Of a stretch of 64,000 nucleotides of DNA, positions 1 to 10,539 are shown in pieces (position 1 is the first letter of the stretch; each line of letters opens with the position of its first letter). The notes under the pieces are model-generated. The model did no database searches. It had not been told where the DNA came from and worked only from the letters and a program-made list of their open reading frames with translations. A program made the position numbers and the translations under genes. The DNA is from Alnus glutinosa (lineage: Eukaryota > Streptophyta > Magnoliopsida > Fagales > Betulaceae): positions 9,789,761-9,853,760 of the forward strand of contig NC_084889.1 in the NCBI RefSeq assembly GCF_958979055.1, read 5' to 3'.

Positions 1-884
1 AGTCCATAATATGTTTGTGTAGGTCATGTGCATAATTTTTTTGTCCATTTTAATGCCAACAGGTAACAGAGAGAACCTTTTGCAACGAAATGGTAATTTG
101 AGAGGGTCAAATATCACAAATGATAATTTTGGGGTATATGTGCAAAATAGATGTCAATTTGATGGGGATAAGTAGCGAATGTTTACCCTAAACCCTAATA
201 TGTAGAGAATTTTTGCAACTTCACCAAATTATTTTACCTTTAAAACAACTTGAAGTGCTATTACTATACCTTTACATTATATAAGTAGCGAATGTTTAGT
301 TATATTCTTGTAAACTATAAACATTGACAAGTACTTTCACCATAGCTCTAATATAAATACCTTACATTCTTCCTTAATCATAAGTATCAAGTTCCCAAGT
401 CCAAACATAATTAATACAAATCAAATTCATAAGCACATAAAAGCTCTCCAAATCTAGATCAAAAGACTTGAAATCATAGTGACTCAAATAGCCGCGTATA
501 ACTCTAGTTCCTCCTACTTGCCCCTTAAACTAGTTGTGCTCTCTATAAGACAACGATTTAGAGGTGAAAGATAAGTTAATGACTTAGTAAGTAAACATCA
601 TGAGAAAACAATACATGAAATGTGCCATTGTTGAAAATACACGAAAACATTTCTTTCTATTCTTTATTAGTAATAATAACAAATCAAAGGTAAAGAACGT
701 GTAAACAACATTTTATTTTCTTGCATAAAACATATACGTTTCATAACATACATATACATCATGTTAACTCTTCCCTTTTGGTCATATTCGTACAATTATC
801 CCTTGTGCGGTTAAGGTTGGTGCATCTCATTGAACCTCATAGTACACCCTTGGCCACAAGGAAATGCACAACATATCAGGAGCC
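1..884. other. Degraded LTR-like AT-rich sequence, no gene
   Basis: No open frame of note. The text around 560-720 and again at 3662-3930, on the far side of the 890-3656 insertion, has the non-coding AT-rich style of long gypsy-type LTRs. I infer that both are parts of one older LTR split by that insertion. No termini could be found. Confidence 0.3.
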
Positions 885-889
885 CTACT

Positions 890-3656
890 TGTAACGCCCC
901 CAAACAGTTAAGGGTTAGGTTCGTCCATTTTCAAACACCAAACTGCAAAGATTCATAAGGTCTACTAGGTAACCTAGCTAATATGTTGAATTAAGTAAAT
1001 TACTAGAAAATAATTTTAAAACTCAGAGCTTCAATAAATGCGGAAACGATTATTTCGAAAAGAGTAATAATGTTTAATACAAAAATTGAAATGCAAAGGA
1101 ACTGGATTTATAGTGCAAGTGCACATATTAAGGTAACAGAAAAATAATATCCTACTGCTAGCCTAGATCCCATCCCGGCCGCCTAGGTCTCTCTATTCAT
1201 ATCCTGAAAACAAAAGATTATAAGGGGTGGGCGAGAAATGCTCAGTAAGGTAACCCTCAACCATAAAACGGTTGAGTTAACTTCATTTTCTTTAAAACAA
1301 TTATTAAAATACACTTGAAATCTAAATTTCTAGAATACAAATAAAAATTCGGCATTTTACTTAACACATAAAATTACTGGCTGATAAATAAGTTTCTCAT
1401 ATGTAGGGCCCATATACACTATTACGCCCTGTGTATTAGGGTTATGCGGTCTACTGCGACCTCAGGCAGGTAAACTGTGGCTACAGGCCCTGCCCCGTCA
1501 GCTAATTAATTGAAGTGCACTTAGCATGACATAGGGATGGATCCGCTTTCTATAAGTCCTTGAGCGGTTGCGCTTCCATCCAAGCAACGGTACCGAGCTT
1601 AAACTTTGTAAATCTCTGTGAATATCTCTGGGGCCAAAATAATAATCTTCTCCACACACACGTGCCTCATTTGTAAAAATCTCATTCTCATAAATTATTC
1701 TTATTCCTTTGATAACTCTGGAGGCAACGTGTGGGGAGGGTTTTTGCTTTCCTTTTCTCATTAATTTCAAAAAGCTGTAATTTCCCGTCTCGGAAACTAA
1801 CTAAGCAATTTACTAATAATTAGAAAATTCTTTATAACCAAAGCTTCTTTTAAAACTGTGATTTCAAGAATAATATTTATACCGACAACTCTTATCTCAA
1901 AACTATTTTTAAAACAGTCATTCATGCGTCAATATAATTTGAAATACGAAACATGAACAATTAATTTCAAATATGCTAATAAAAGGATAAAGTAATATGA
2001 CATAAAACAATTTGAGAAGGGGTAGATGATCCCTTACTTCTCTGATTGAAATAAGTCGCTGGACTATCTCGACCGCTAACTAGTCACCTGGATACAGGTT
2101 CCAACAAATTAATACTACATACTGGCCACTAGAATATATCCAGACACTACTACGGTTCGTCTTGCTAGCCTATTGAGAATGGATTTCTGAGGTATGTTTA
2201 ACGACATTAACCGAATAATAATTAAACCATTAAAAAAAGAAATAACATTTTTATTATTTGAATAGGGCTCAATAAAGGCAACTGTCGTAAGAAATATTTT
2301 CTATTTCATGTGGTTAATAAAATGAGAGAAGCGGCCACATGTATTGTGAAAGCAGATTTCGTTATATAAATAAATAAATATAAGTTACCGAAATATTATA
2401 AGTTATTAAAGAAATTCCATTAATATATAATAGGACCTATCAATACCGGCCCTTTACGCTTTGTGTACACGTAATAACATATATTAAAATAAAGTATATA
2501 TTAAAAAGTGCTTGAAATTGTAAATTTATAAACTTAGATGTCACTAATTATACATATGGTCAAAATAAATTATTAACACTTCGTGATTTTAAGCAATTTA
2601 CAAAAAGGTTTGAAACACTTAAATTAAAATTGTTTTATTTCTCTATGAAGCAGATTGAAGGCAACCAAAACAAAGTAAATAGAAAAATGAAAGACCACCA
2701 AGAGGACTGTACCACGGCTATGGAAGAAAGGAAAAGACAAAGAAAACCAACAACAAAAATTAGACATTCGGACTTGTGCAACTATAATAGAAAAGAAAAA
2801 GAAGTCATAAATGAATCAACTAGGATGGGAACATGCTGTAACTAAATTAAAAGAAGACAAGCCAAGGCATAAAAGAATGAGTAAGCAATAGGACTTGAAG
2901 AGACAAGTCAATCAAAAGAAAAGGAGGCAAAATATCGGTTGTAGCAAATTGAAAGGAAAAAGAAACAAAGTACTACCACATGCCACCTACAGTAAAAGAA
3001 AAGGGAAAAATATGGGAAATAAGGTAAGTGTAGGCACTATTCCTACGTTAGACAAGAAGAAACCGAAAAAGAGAAGAAAAAGATAAAAGGCATATCATGT
3101 TATCGTGCGTCGATACAATGAAGAAGCTGGACAAATAAGAAGAATGAAACAAAAGAAGAACAAGGACAAACAAGGATCACGACTAATCAGCAAAGAGAAG
3201 AAACGAACAGTAAAAAGGGCAATAAAACCATACCTGCAGTCTACCGTGAGAGTTGAGAAACTGAAAATTTATTTTGTAAAAGGAAGAGGGGCGGCTGGAA
3301 GGGATTTTGGTGGTGAAAGGGGAGAGTGACGGCTAAGAGGGGGTATTTATAGGTTTAGGGTTTTCTCACTTGGGGACCACTAGGGTTTTTGGCAATTAGA
3401 CTTTTACATGTAAGACAAAAATTTAGGTATTAAATATTACCATAAATTGTTATGTGTAAAAGAGGCATTCAATATTAATAAGTTTTTATTTTTTTAAAAG
3501 TAAAAGAAGGTATTTGGCAAAATATAAAAGTGGTATTTAATAAAACATAAGGTATTATATATAAAATATCGAGATTTTTATTATTTTGTCCAGTCATCCA
3601 TTCTCATAGGTAATAAAAGACTATTTTACCCTCGAAAGGGAGTTGGGGTTATTACA
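890..3656 (-). mobile_element. Large solo-LTR-like insertion, 5-bp TSD
   Basis: The block begins TGTAACGCCCCCAAAC and ends GGGGTTATTACA. It is flanked on both sides by the 5-bp direct repeat CTACT (885-889 and 3657-3661). TG...CA ends with a 5-bp target duplication are the signature of an LTR retrotransposon insertion. No gag or pol frame and no internal direct LTR pair was seen, so a 2.77-kb solo LTR is the best reading. Minus orientation is inferred from a segment near 1190-1250 that, read on the minus strand, resembles the promoter/leader zone of large plant gypsy LTRs. A purine-rich stretch (about 2640-3320) yields only spurious Lys/Arg-rich open frames. An alternative is a large non-autonomous TIR element, because the ends are also weakly inverted. 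Confidence 0.6.
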
Positions 3657-3661
3657 CTACT

Positions 3662-3935
3662 TGATAGACCAAGGTGCGCATTGGGTGTCTCACTCAAGAT
3701 AGGATACCCATGGGCCATAGTGTAACCCACACCGTCGTATGGTTGTGTTGTGTTACCATCAAACATACCATTCGGATTTAGTGCCCTCATAGTTGCCTTG
3801 AGATCATGCTCATATAACGAAAATGTAGCACATGCTCACAAATAACATTTCATAACATTTATCCTTTCATATCATTCATAACATAGTGAGAAAACGTCAT
3901 TTTTTTTTTTCCATCATAACATATTTAGGGAATTT
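3662..3935. other. Continuation of older LTR-like sequence
   Basis: Non-coding stretch between the solo-LTR-like insertion and the copia fragment. Repeated CATTTCATAACA-like text recalls long gypsy LTRs. It is probably the second half of the element interrupted at 890-3656. Confidence 0.25.
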
Positions 3936-3937
3936 GT

Positions 3938-4227
3938 TATTAGATATAAAGTTGTGGCCACAACCTATGCCAGCCTTTATTTTGCACTGTGATAGTAAAA
4001 GCTGCTATGTCTAGGGCATATAGTAAAGTTCATAATTATAAATTTAGACATATCAGCTTGAAACATTAATATGTCAAACAATTGATAATAAATGGTATTA
4101 TCACTATTGTGTATGTGTGGTCAAGTAAAAATTTGGCAAATCCATTTACTAAGGGACTCTCGAGAGATTTAGTGAAAAGTACATATTGTGGAATGAGATT
4201 AAAACCTTTTATTTGAAATTCACCTGT
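3938..4227 (+). pseudogene. Ty1/copia RNase H C-terminal fragment
   Basis: Translation on the plus strand gives the end of a copia polyprotein. A WPQPMPAFILHCDSKAA-like stretch is followed by SRAYSKVHN, RHISLKH, and then NLADPFTKGLSRDLV. These are the conserved C-terminal RNase H residues of plant copia elements that follow the active-site region. One extra A near 4000 shifts the frame and several stops interrupt it, so it is a dead relic. Everything upstream (gag, protease, integrase, RT) is missing. The following purine tract and LTR belong to the same element. Confidence 0.75.
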
Positions 4228-4785
4228 AATAGGAACCAAACTTTACAATATTTACAAATAGTTTAAGGTTTAAAGGGCAATAACGAGTTACAGTTAGGTG
4301 GCTGACAAAGCACTGATATTTTTTTTTCTCATATATGATAAACCCATTCTAGGATGTTCAGTGTTGGCTGTTACGATAAATGAAGGATGGGTTTTATAAT
4401 CTTAATAAATTCAATAATTCTCTCAGTGTCTACAATGAAAAATACGGTAAAGGACTTTTGCCTATATGAATATAAGAAGTGAGACAACTTCTGGCAAAAG
4501 TTAAAGGTTTATTTTTGTAAATGTTCATGAAAAATCAAGGTGGAGTACCTAGATAAGTGCACTTAAATTTGTAAGCTTTCCGCTAAAATTGGATAGAATC
4601 ATGTATATGGTATTTCCATTCCTAATATATAAAGTCTTTGTCTAAGCTTAGGCCACCATTGACTTTGTTAGAAATTAAAATACTTACACTAATTGAATGT
4701 TTAAATTGAAATATACATTCTTCTTGTATGCACGAAGATATCGATATTTGATTGAGTATTTAATATCACAATCTAAGAGAGGGAT

Positions 4786-5480
4786 TGTTATAAGTAGTTG
4801 TAGATTGTGAGATTAAAGATGTGAATAAGTGGCTAAATTGTAAATGCTTCTTCTATTGAACTTAGGGAGAAGGGTTTGAAATCCCTTACCTTACATAAGT
4901 GCCAATTTTAACTTTTCTAGAAACTCACTAGGCTTGGGCACGTGCTGACGTGCACGTGGGCTTGGGTGCACGCTCAGCAGCACACTGCCCATTTGAGTTG
5001 GATTGTTAATAAAAACATAAATGTGCAACTGTGGGGGGTTGACTCAATTTCTTCTCCCTTAGAAGGGAGATCTCTAAACCATTAGGCCAACTGCAAACAT
5101 GATGTTTGATTGTAATAGAGAAAATTCTTAATACTCGATCGTTTGCAAGCCAAATTGAAAAGTTCCAATTTTTTATAGGTACCCTTTCAAAATCTATAAA
5201 TAGGAGATCTATCCTACGATTATCACATCTTAATTTCTTTTATTCTTTCAAGTAAAATACACAATTTTGTAGAGAAACTTTGAAGAACAAACTTCAGAAT
5301 TGCTATTTTCAGTTGGTGATTTTGTTGTATCATGAAGGTGCATGTGCTTGTAACTTGGTGGCAAACTCTTTCGAGTGAGAGCAATTATCACCTTAAAGAT
5401 AGTGTTCACACGTGCCTCAAAGTTGAATTGATTTTTTTATTTTTTATTTTTGTTGTTGTTTATGCTAAATTTCCTCAACA
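4786..5480 (+). repeat. 3' LTR of the truncated copia element
   Basis: A polypurine tract (CTAAGAGAGGGAT, 4773-4785) directly precedes TGTTATAAGTAGTTG. The block runs to TTTCCTCAACA at 5480, so it starts TG and ends CA. It carries a TATA-like CTATAAATAGGAG near 5195-5207, as expected for an LTR promoter. No second LTR is present because the 5' part of the element is gone, so the LTR limits rest on PPT, TG and CA only. Confidence 0.55.
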
Positions 5481-5855
5481 ATGCAAATATAAGTAGTTAC
5501 AATAGAAAAACAAATCACAAAAAATAGGGAGTTAAGAGCTTTGTTTTGGTTCTAATTATGGAAGAATAGAAACAAGCATACTAGCTGTTTGTTTTGTATT
5601 GCCTTTTTGAGATATGGTTTACAGAGGCGGAACTAAAATTTTAGATTTTTAGGCAAAAACGTAAAGGAGTACTTTTTTTTGGCGTAAAATATTAATTTTA
5701 AAGAGTAAACATGAGAAAATTTTATTAATTTTTTTAAAGAAAAAATTAAAACTATGGAAGGCTACTGCCGGTAACTACCCCACCCAAACACCTAGTTCGA
5801 CCCTTGGTGGTTGACTTAGGTGGCTTGATCTCTTATGTTGGAGCCTTGATACAGA

Positions 5856-6314
5856 GGGGACGAGAAACCGTCCCCCACCCCCTTCTTTTTATTAAACAAA
5901 CACTTTTTAATGAAAAAGTGTCATTTGATATGATACTTTTGTAAAAGTTTATGGGCCTTATTCACTCTCAAAAGACGCTTTGAGAGATGAGGGGTGTCCA
6001 TAGCTTATAAAGTCTACAACCCAGGCATACCTTGGCAATGTGAAACTCTTAACACGCCTCCTCACGTGTGACATCTTTTGGCTAAACACGTGTTCAACAA
6101 CGAGAGGGAAGACCCAACATTGTCCAAGGGCTTGTGGCTCTGATACCATGTAAAAGTCCATGGGCCTTATTCACTCTCAAAAGACGCCTTGAAAGAGGAG
6201 GGGTGTTCATGGCTTATAAAGTTTACAACCCAGGCATACCTTGGCAATGTGAGACTCTTAACAACTTTTTCATTAAAAAGTTTGTTTAATGAAAAGAGGG
6301 GTTTTCCGTCCCCC
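5856..6314. mobile_element. Foldback MITE split by a TRIM
   Basis: The left arm (5856-5934) is GGGGACGAGAAACC followed by ...ATTAAACAAAC...TTTTTAATGAAAAAGT. The right arm (6264-6314) is its inverted copy, ending in GGTTTTCCGTCCCCC. Without the TRIM the two arms would form a long hairpin of roughly 130 bp. No clear TSD was found, so the superfamily is not assigned. Confidence 0.55.
5940..6263 (-). mobile_element. TRIM retrotransposon, 324 bp
   Basis: Two direct 115-bp LTRs (5940-6054 and 6149-6263) both begin TGTAAAAGTYYATGGGCC and end CTCTTAACA. They surround only 94 bp of internal DNA. Directly next to the right LTR, at 6137-6148, the minus strand reads TGGTATCAGAGC, the primer-binding site for initiator tRNA-Met. 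A purine tract (GAGGAGGCG on the minus strand) abuts the left LTR. The whole unit is flanked by ACTTT on both sides (5935-5939 and 6264-6268). There is no coding capacity. This matches the TRIM class of tiny non-autonomous LTR elements that depend on enzymes from other elements. Confidence 0.9.
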
Positions 6315-7862
6315 ACAAATCATTTTCCCTTATGTTGGCTTTCTTTAACTAGTTCTTCCAGCGTTGGATCATTCAATGTTGACTCCTCTATCTTCATCAA
6401 CACACCTCCTGTCTGCATGTGTGTTATTTTCTTCAATAACTTTGTAGAAATAAATATTTTACAATTAATTTTTTTTCAAAAAATAATATTGCTAAGCACT
6501 CTTTAATCTCTATGTTTATCTTGCATAATTAACTATTGACTATGTTATTATACCTTTTTTTTCATGAATATTTTATAAAAACTTATTTTGTATCTTTCAA
6601 ATTGATTTTTTTTTTTTTTTTTCAATTAGATATATATATAGTTTTAAAATGATTTTACGGTTCATTCCCTCATTGTTTTTTTTTTTTTTTTTTTTCTAAG
6701 CGATGACTCATTGCTTGAATCAGTAACCCAATGACTTTAGGGTAAGGAATACCTCCATTTTATGGTCAATATTTAATATTGGTGTATCACAATGAACATT
6801 ATGCCACATTATTTAAATTTTTTAACATAAAATAATTATTATCTATTACATTTAAAATGGAGAAAATATATTTAATATTCATGACTTTTAAGGCCTACAC
6901 CTGTTAAAAAGTTCTTGACGCACTGAATCTGAATGCCTTTTTTTTTTTTTTTTTAAACCTTGTCCGAGTATGCATGGGCCTGAGCGCATACTTTGTTTTG
7001 CTTGCGTTGGGCTTGACCACAATTACTAAAAACGACAAGTCGTCTGTTAGGGAGGAATTCAGAACCTTGAAGTGTTAGAAATGACACGTACTTCTCCTCA
7101 ACTCAAATCTTCGCTCTGGCTTGTTTCAAAAAAAAAAAAAAAAAGGTTCGCTCTGGCTAATACTACGAGTCGTTTCCTTCAAACATCTCAAGTGAAGAAA
7201 GACCAAGAATGTGGAGCATGCTTTGCTGCCCCACCCGGAGCACACTCTCTCTGTCTTTCTCTGCCCCCGCTCCAACTGCAACGTTTTTGCCGGTTAGTTA
7301 CCTCGTTTTTTTTTTTTTTTTTTTTCGTATTTTCTCAAATTTTGTGGTCCTCAGCTAATTCAGTGTTGAGCTTTGTGAGTTTTCTCCTATCACATGGAAG
7401 TTCTAAGCGATTCTGTGAAATTTGTTTGAAATCTTTGTTTAGTAGTTTTGGTGGCCGATGCTACTTGTGGTATTTATGAACGTATGGAATTATTGCCGAC
7501 TCTTCACTTGGGGTTCCAATCTTGATTATGTATCTGAACTGGTCTCAATAAATTAGCACTTATCCTAAAAAGATAAGTTTAAGCGGAAAGAAAATAGTAA
7601 ATTTAATTATTTAATTAATATTTTGACACTCTCCTCTTGCGGGTAGATCCAGACAAATATGAGATATTGTGTGGAGTTAGGGGCTATGGAAAATTATCAT
7701 TTATTCCAAAATCTTAAACTAATAAGAAATAATAATTTAATATTTTAATCAATATTTGAACAGTTCAGTGTGTATATGATACCTTCAGTTGGGTAGGGTT
7801 ATTTGTGGCCGTAATGGGCAAGCATAGAGATTTTACAAGTCTAAGATTTGGGTTTTCGTTAC
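6315..7862. other. No recognisable gene; T-rich tracts
   Basis: AT-rich sequence with several poly-T runs (around 6607, 6677, 6940 and 7305). An open frame from 7072 to 7479 is low-complexity (Lys and Phe homopolymers from A and T runs) and resembles no family I know. Its composition near 7140-7300 could be a transcribed leader, but nothing decisive is present. Confidence 0.3.
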
Positions 7863-8048
7863 GAGAAATGCTACACACACTTCCACTCCTACACTCTCAA
7901 GTGCATACTCCCTGACGTGACACTAAAAGTAATCATTAGATTTTGGATAGATTACTGTTGAATTTTGGATCCAATAGTGATTTTTAGTGTCACGTCAAGA
8001 AGCGTGTACTCGGAAGTTTTCGTGTGGGAGTGTATGTAGCATTTCTTT
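7863..8048. mobile_element. Inverted-repeat MITE
   Basis: The element starts GAGAAATGCTACACACACTT and ends, read in reverse complement, AAGAAATGCTACATACACT. The inverted arms also share the internal motif GACGTGACACTAAAA, so the 186-bp unit can fold into a long hairpin. There is no coding capacity. The TSD was not resolved. Confidence 0.6.
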
Positions 8049-8940
8049 TTGGTTATTTGCAAGATACATTTTATATTAAATACCAGTACTAGTATCTAGC
8101 ACAATGCATCGCTCGTTTGGTATGTGAATTATGGTAATGGGATGAGGCAAGGAGGTGATAGAACTCTTTAGGGCTTGCAAAACCTAATGATTCTAAAGGT
8201 AAGGTATGTTGCAACACAGAGTACGTGTAGGACTAGGTTACCAGTCTTTGCTAGTTATAGCTCTTTCTCGTTTGGTTCTGCTGCTATGGTTGATTCTTTA
8301 ATTCCCATCACAAGCACCTTATGAATATACTCATATTGGGCAATCAGCATCTTGAGCATTTTCGATTTGGACGGGAAATAGTAATATGAAATTTACATGA
8401 AATTCCTTTTTCCTATTTCTATGCAGGTTGAACAAATGATGATAGACTAATCATAGTCAATAAGGTCGCAAATAATGATGGGGTATGTTTATAAACTACC
8501 TGCAGCACATCTCTTAAGTCAGCAGATGAAAACTTAAAACGAAGTTGATAGTCTGTTATATCCTTTTTCTGTTGTTCCTTTTGCGATGTGGATGCTTCCT
8601 ACTGCTGATAAAACATACATGGCTTATTCATGAAAATATATATATACGAACGCGAGAGAGAATTCTATTATACCTAATCACCCACAACTGTTCTTGTAAG
8701 GTTTATAGTGGATTGGCACATGTTGCTAGATTGACACTTCATAACTTTTGGTTATAAAGGTTCATACTTAGTCTGCTTAAAACAAATAATCAGATTTGCC
8801 TATTCGTCCATCTGTGTTTTCTTTGACCGATGTGGTGTGGACGAGTTAGGATGAATAGAACATTCTCAAACTTTCATGCCCTCTAGATACCCCTCTTCTT
8901 TCTGAAAGAAATTTTAATTATTTAATAAATTTCCGTTGGT

Positions 8941-10387
8941 TCTTGGCTTTCAAGAGTTTATATGACCCTTATGCTGCGGTCTTGCTAAGTCTATCTTTGA
9001 AGATGCTTAAAAATACTTCAAATATTTATCGAAAGACTTTGTCAATGGTTCGAAGGCCTATGGGGAGGTTTTTTTGTTTCATAGAATTGAAATCCTTAGA
9101 ATTCATTTTTGAGCCTGGGGGTATTTCTTCCAGGCTATGTATAGTGGAACGAGGGAAAGGGTATCTTTGGTCGAATTTCCTGGGAAGAGATGGAGCTTTT
9201 TGGCGCTCTTGATGGTTGATGTGGTGGATAGACTAGACAACAACGTGGGCGTATGTGAAAACTTAGGGATGCTCAGAGCATAGTCTTTGGAGATTCGTAA
9301 GAGGAGACTTTTCTATGGAGATAGGTGATTGTTGAGAAGTACAAGGTCCAAAGTAAGGGTTGGTGTTCAAAGCAAACCCGAGGGCCCGATGGGGTATGCC
9401 TTCAGAAGAATATTAGGAATGGCTGGGGCATCTTCTCCAATTTTGTCTTCTTTAGGGTTGGGGACGAGTCTTGTATTCGGTTTTGGCATGCTGTTTGGTG
9501 CGGTGAAGATACTATCAAATCCTCTTCCCATAACCATATGCGATAGTTCATCACAAAGAGGCTTTAGTGTCAGATCACTTGGAATTCTCCAGAACCTATC
9601 TTCATTGGAATCTGAGTTTCATCAGGGCAATCCAGAATTGGGAGTTGGAAACTTGGAATCTTTTTCCTCACTTTGCTATACTCCTCCACTACCCATCCGG
9701 AGGAAGTGGATAGATTGTTATGGACCCTAGCTAGCAACCATGACTTTGAAGTGAAAATCTATTATAACACTTAATAGATTGGAGAGCCGTGCTCGTTCCC
9801 TTGGAAAAGTGTTTGGAAGGTTAAGTGGGCCCCGTATTGCATTCTTTACATGGACGGCGGCAACTTGGGGATAGAATCCTTGTTGTTGATAATCTTAGAA
9901 GGCGGGGGTTTCACTATTTTAAATTGGTGTTGCCTTTGTAAAAAGAATGAGGAGACCGTCGATCACCTACTCATCCAATGTGAGTACACTAGCGATTTAT
10001 AGCACTTGGTTCTCAATTTATTCGGAATTTTGTGGGCGATGCCTAGCAACATACAAGAGCTACTACATTGTTGGAGGACTCAAGGGTTGGGGCATTCCAA
10101 ATGGGCTATCTGAAAAGTTATTCCCCTGTTCTTAACATGGAGCATTTGGAGAGAAAAGATTCGGCGGCGCCTATTTGAGGACTGCAAATCCAATGTACTT
10201 TGTTTCAAATCTTATTTTTTGAGATTTCTCTTGGATTGAGCTGTAACCTATGTTCCTAATTTTTCCTCTTCGAATATTTTAGATCTTGTTAACTTTTTAG
10301 ATTCTAGACACCTTTAGGGTGGTTGTTTCTGTTGTTTACTTTTCGTGTACAAGAATTTTGCCTTTTCTTTTCAATAAATTATTGTTC

Positions 10388-10389
<2 letters not shown>
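8941..10389 (+). pseudogene. Decayed LINE (non-LTR retrotransposon) fragment
   Basis: Broken plus-strand frames carry features of the C-terminal part of plant LINE ORF2. Near 9360-9530 is GWCSKQ...GWGIFSNFVFFRVGDESCIRFWH.VWCGED, the segment before the RT zinc-binding domain. Near 9940-10140 a Cys/His zinc-binding stretch (NEETVDHLLIQCEYT) and a WSIWRE motif are readable across frameshifts. The part before 9300 may be from ORF1. The RT core (FADD region) is missing, so an internal deletion is likely. The 3' end is near the AATAAATTATTGTTCAT at about 10374-10389, before the poly-T tract. Confidence 0.65.

Positions 10390-10390
<1 letters not shown>

Positions 10391-10431
<41 letters not shown>
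10391..10431. repeat. Poly-T tract (T41)
   Basis: An uninterrupted run of 41 T directly after the LINE relic. It is probably a length-variable homopolymer. Confidence 0.9.
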
Positions 10432-10439
<8 letters not shown>

Positions 10440-10494
10440 ATCAAACATGCTGTAGTAACAATACCAAGTTTTAGCTAGCAGTGTATAATCGGTT

Positions 10495-10495
<1 letters not shown>

Positions 10496-10536
<41 letters not shown>
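10496..10536. repeat. Second poly-T tract (T41)
   Basis: Another 41-T run, separated from the first by 64 bp of ordinary sequence. Confidence 0.9.
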
Positions 10537-10539
10537 CTG

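Noticed and set aside
2630-3329. Lys/Arg-rich small frames near 2.6-3.3 kb
   Set aside because: A product of a purine-rich segment inside the solo-LTR-like block. No domain.
8425-8480. Possible C/D-box snoRNA (ATGATGA motif near 8436)
   Set aside because: No paired D box with flanking terminal stem could be found.
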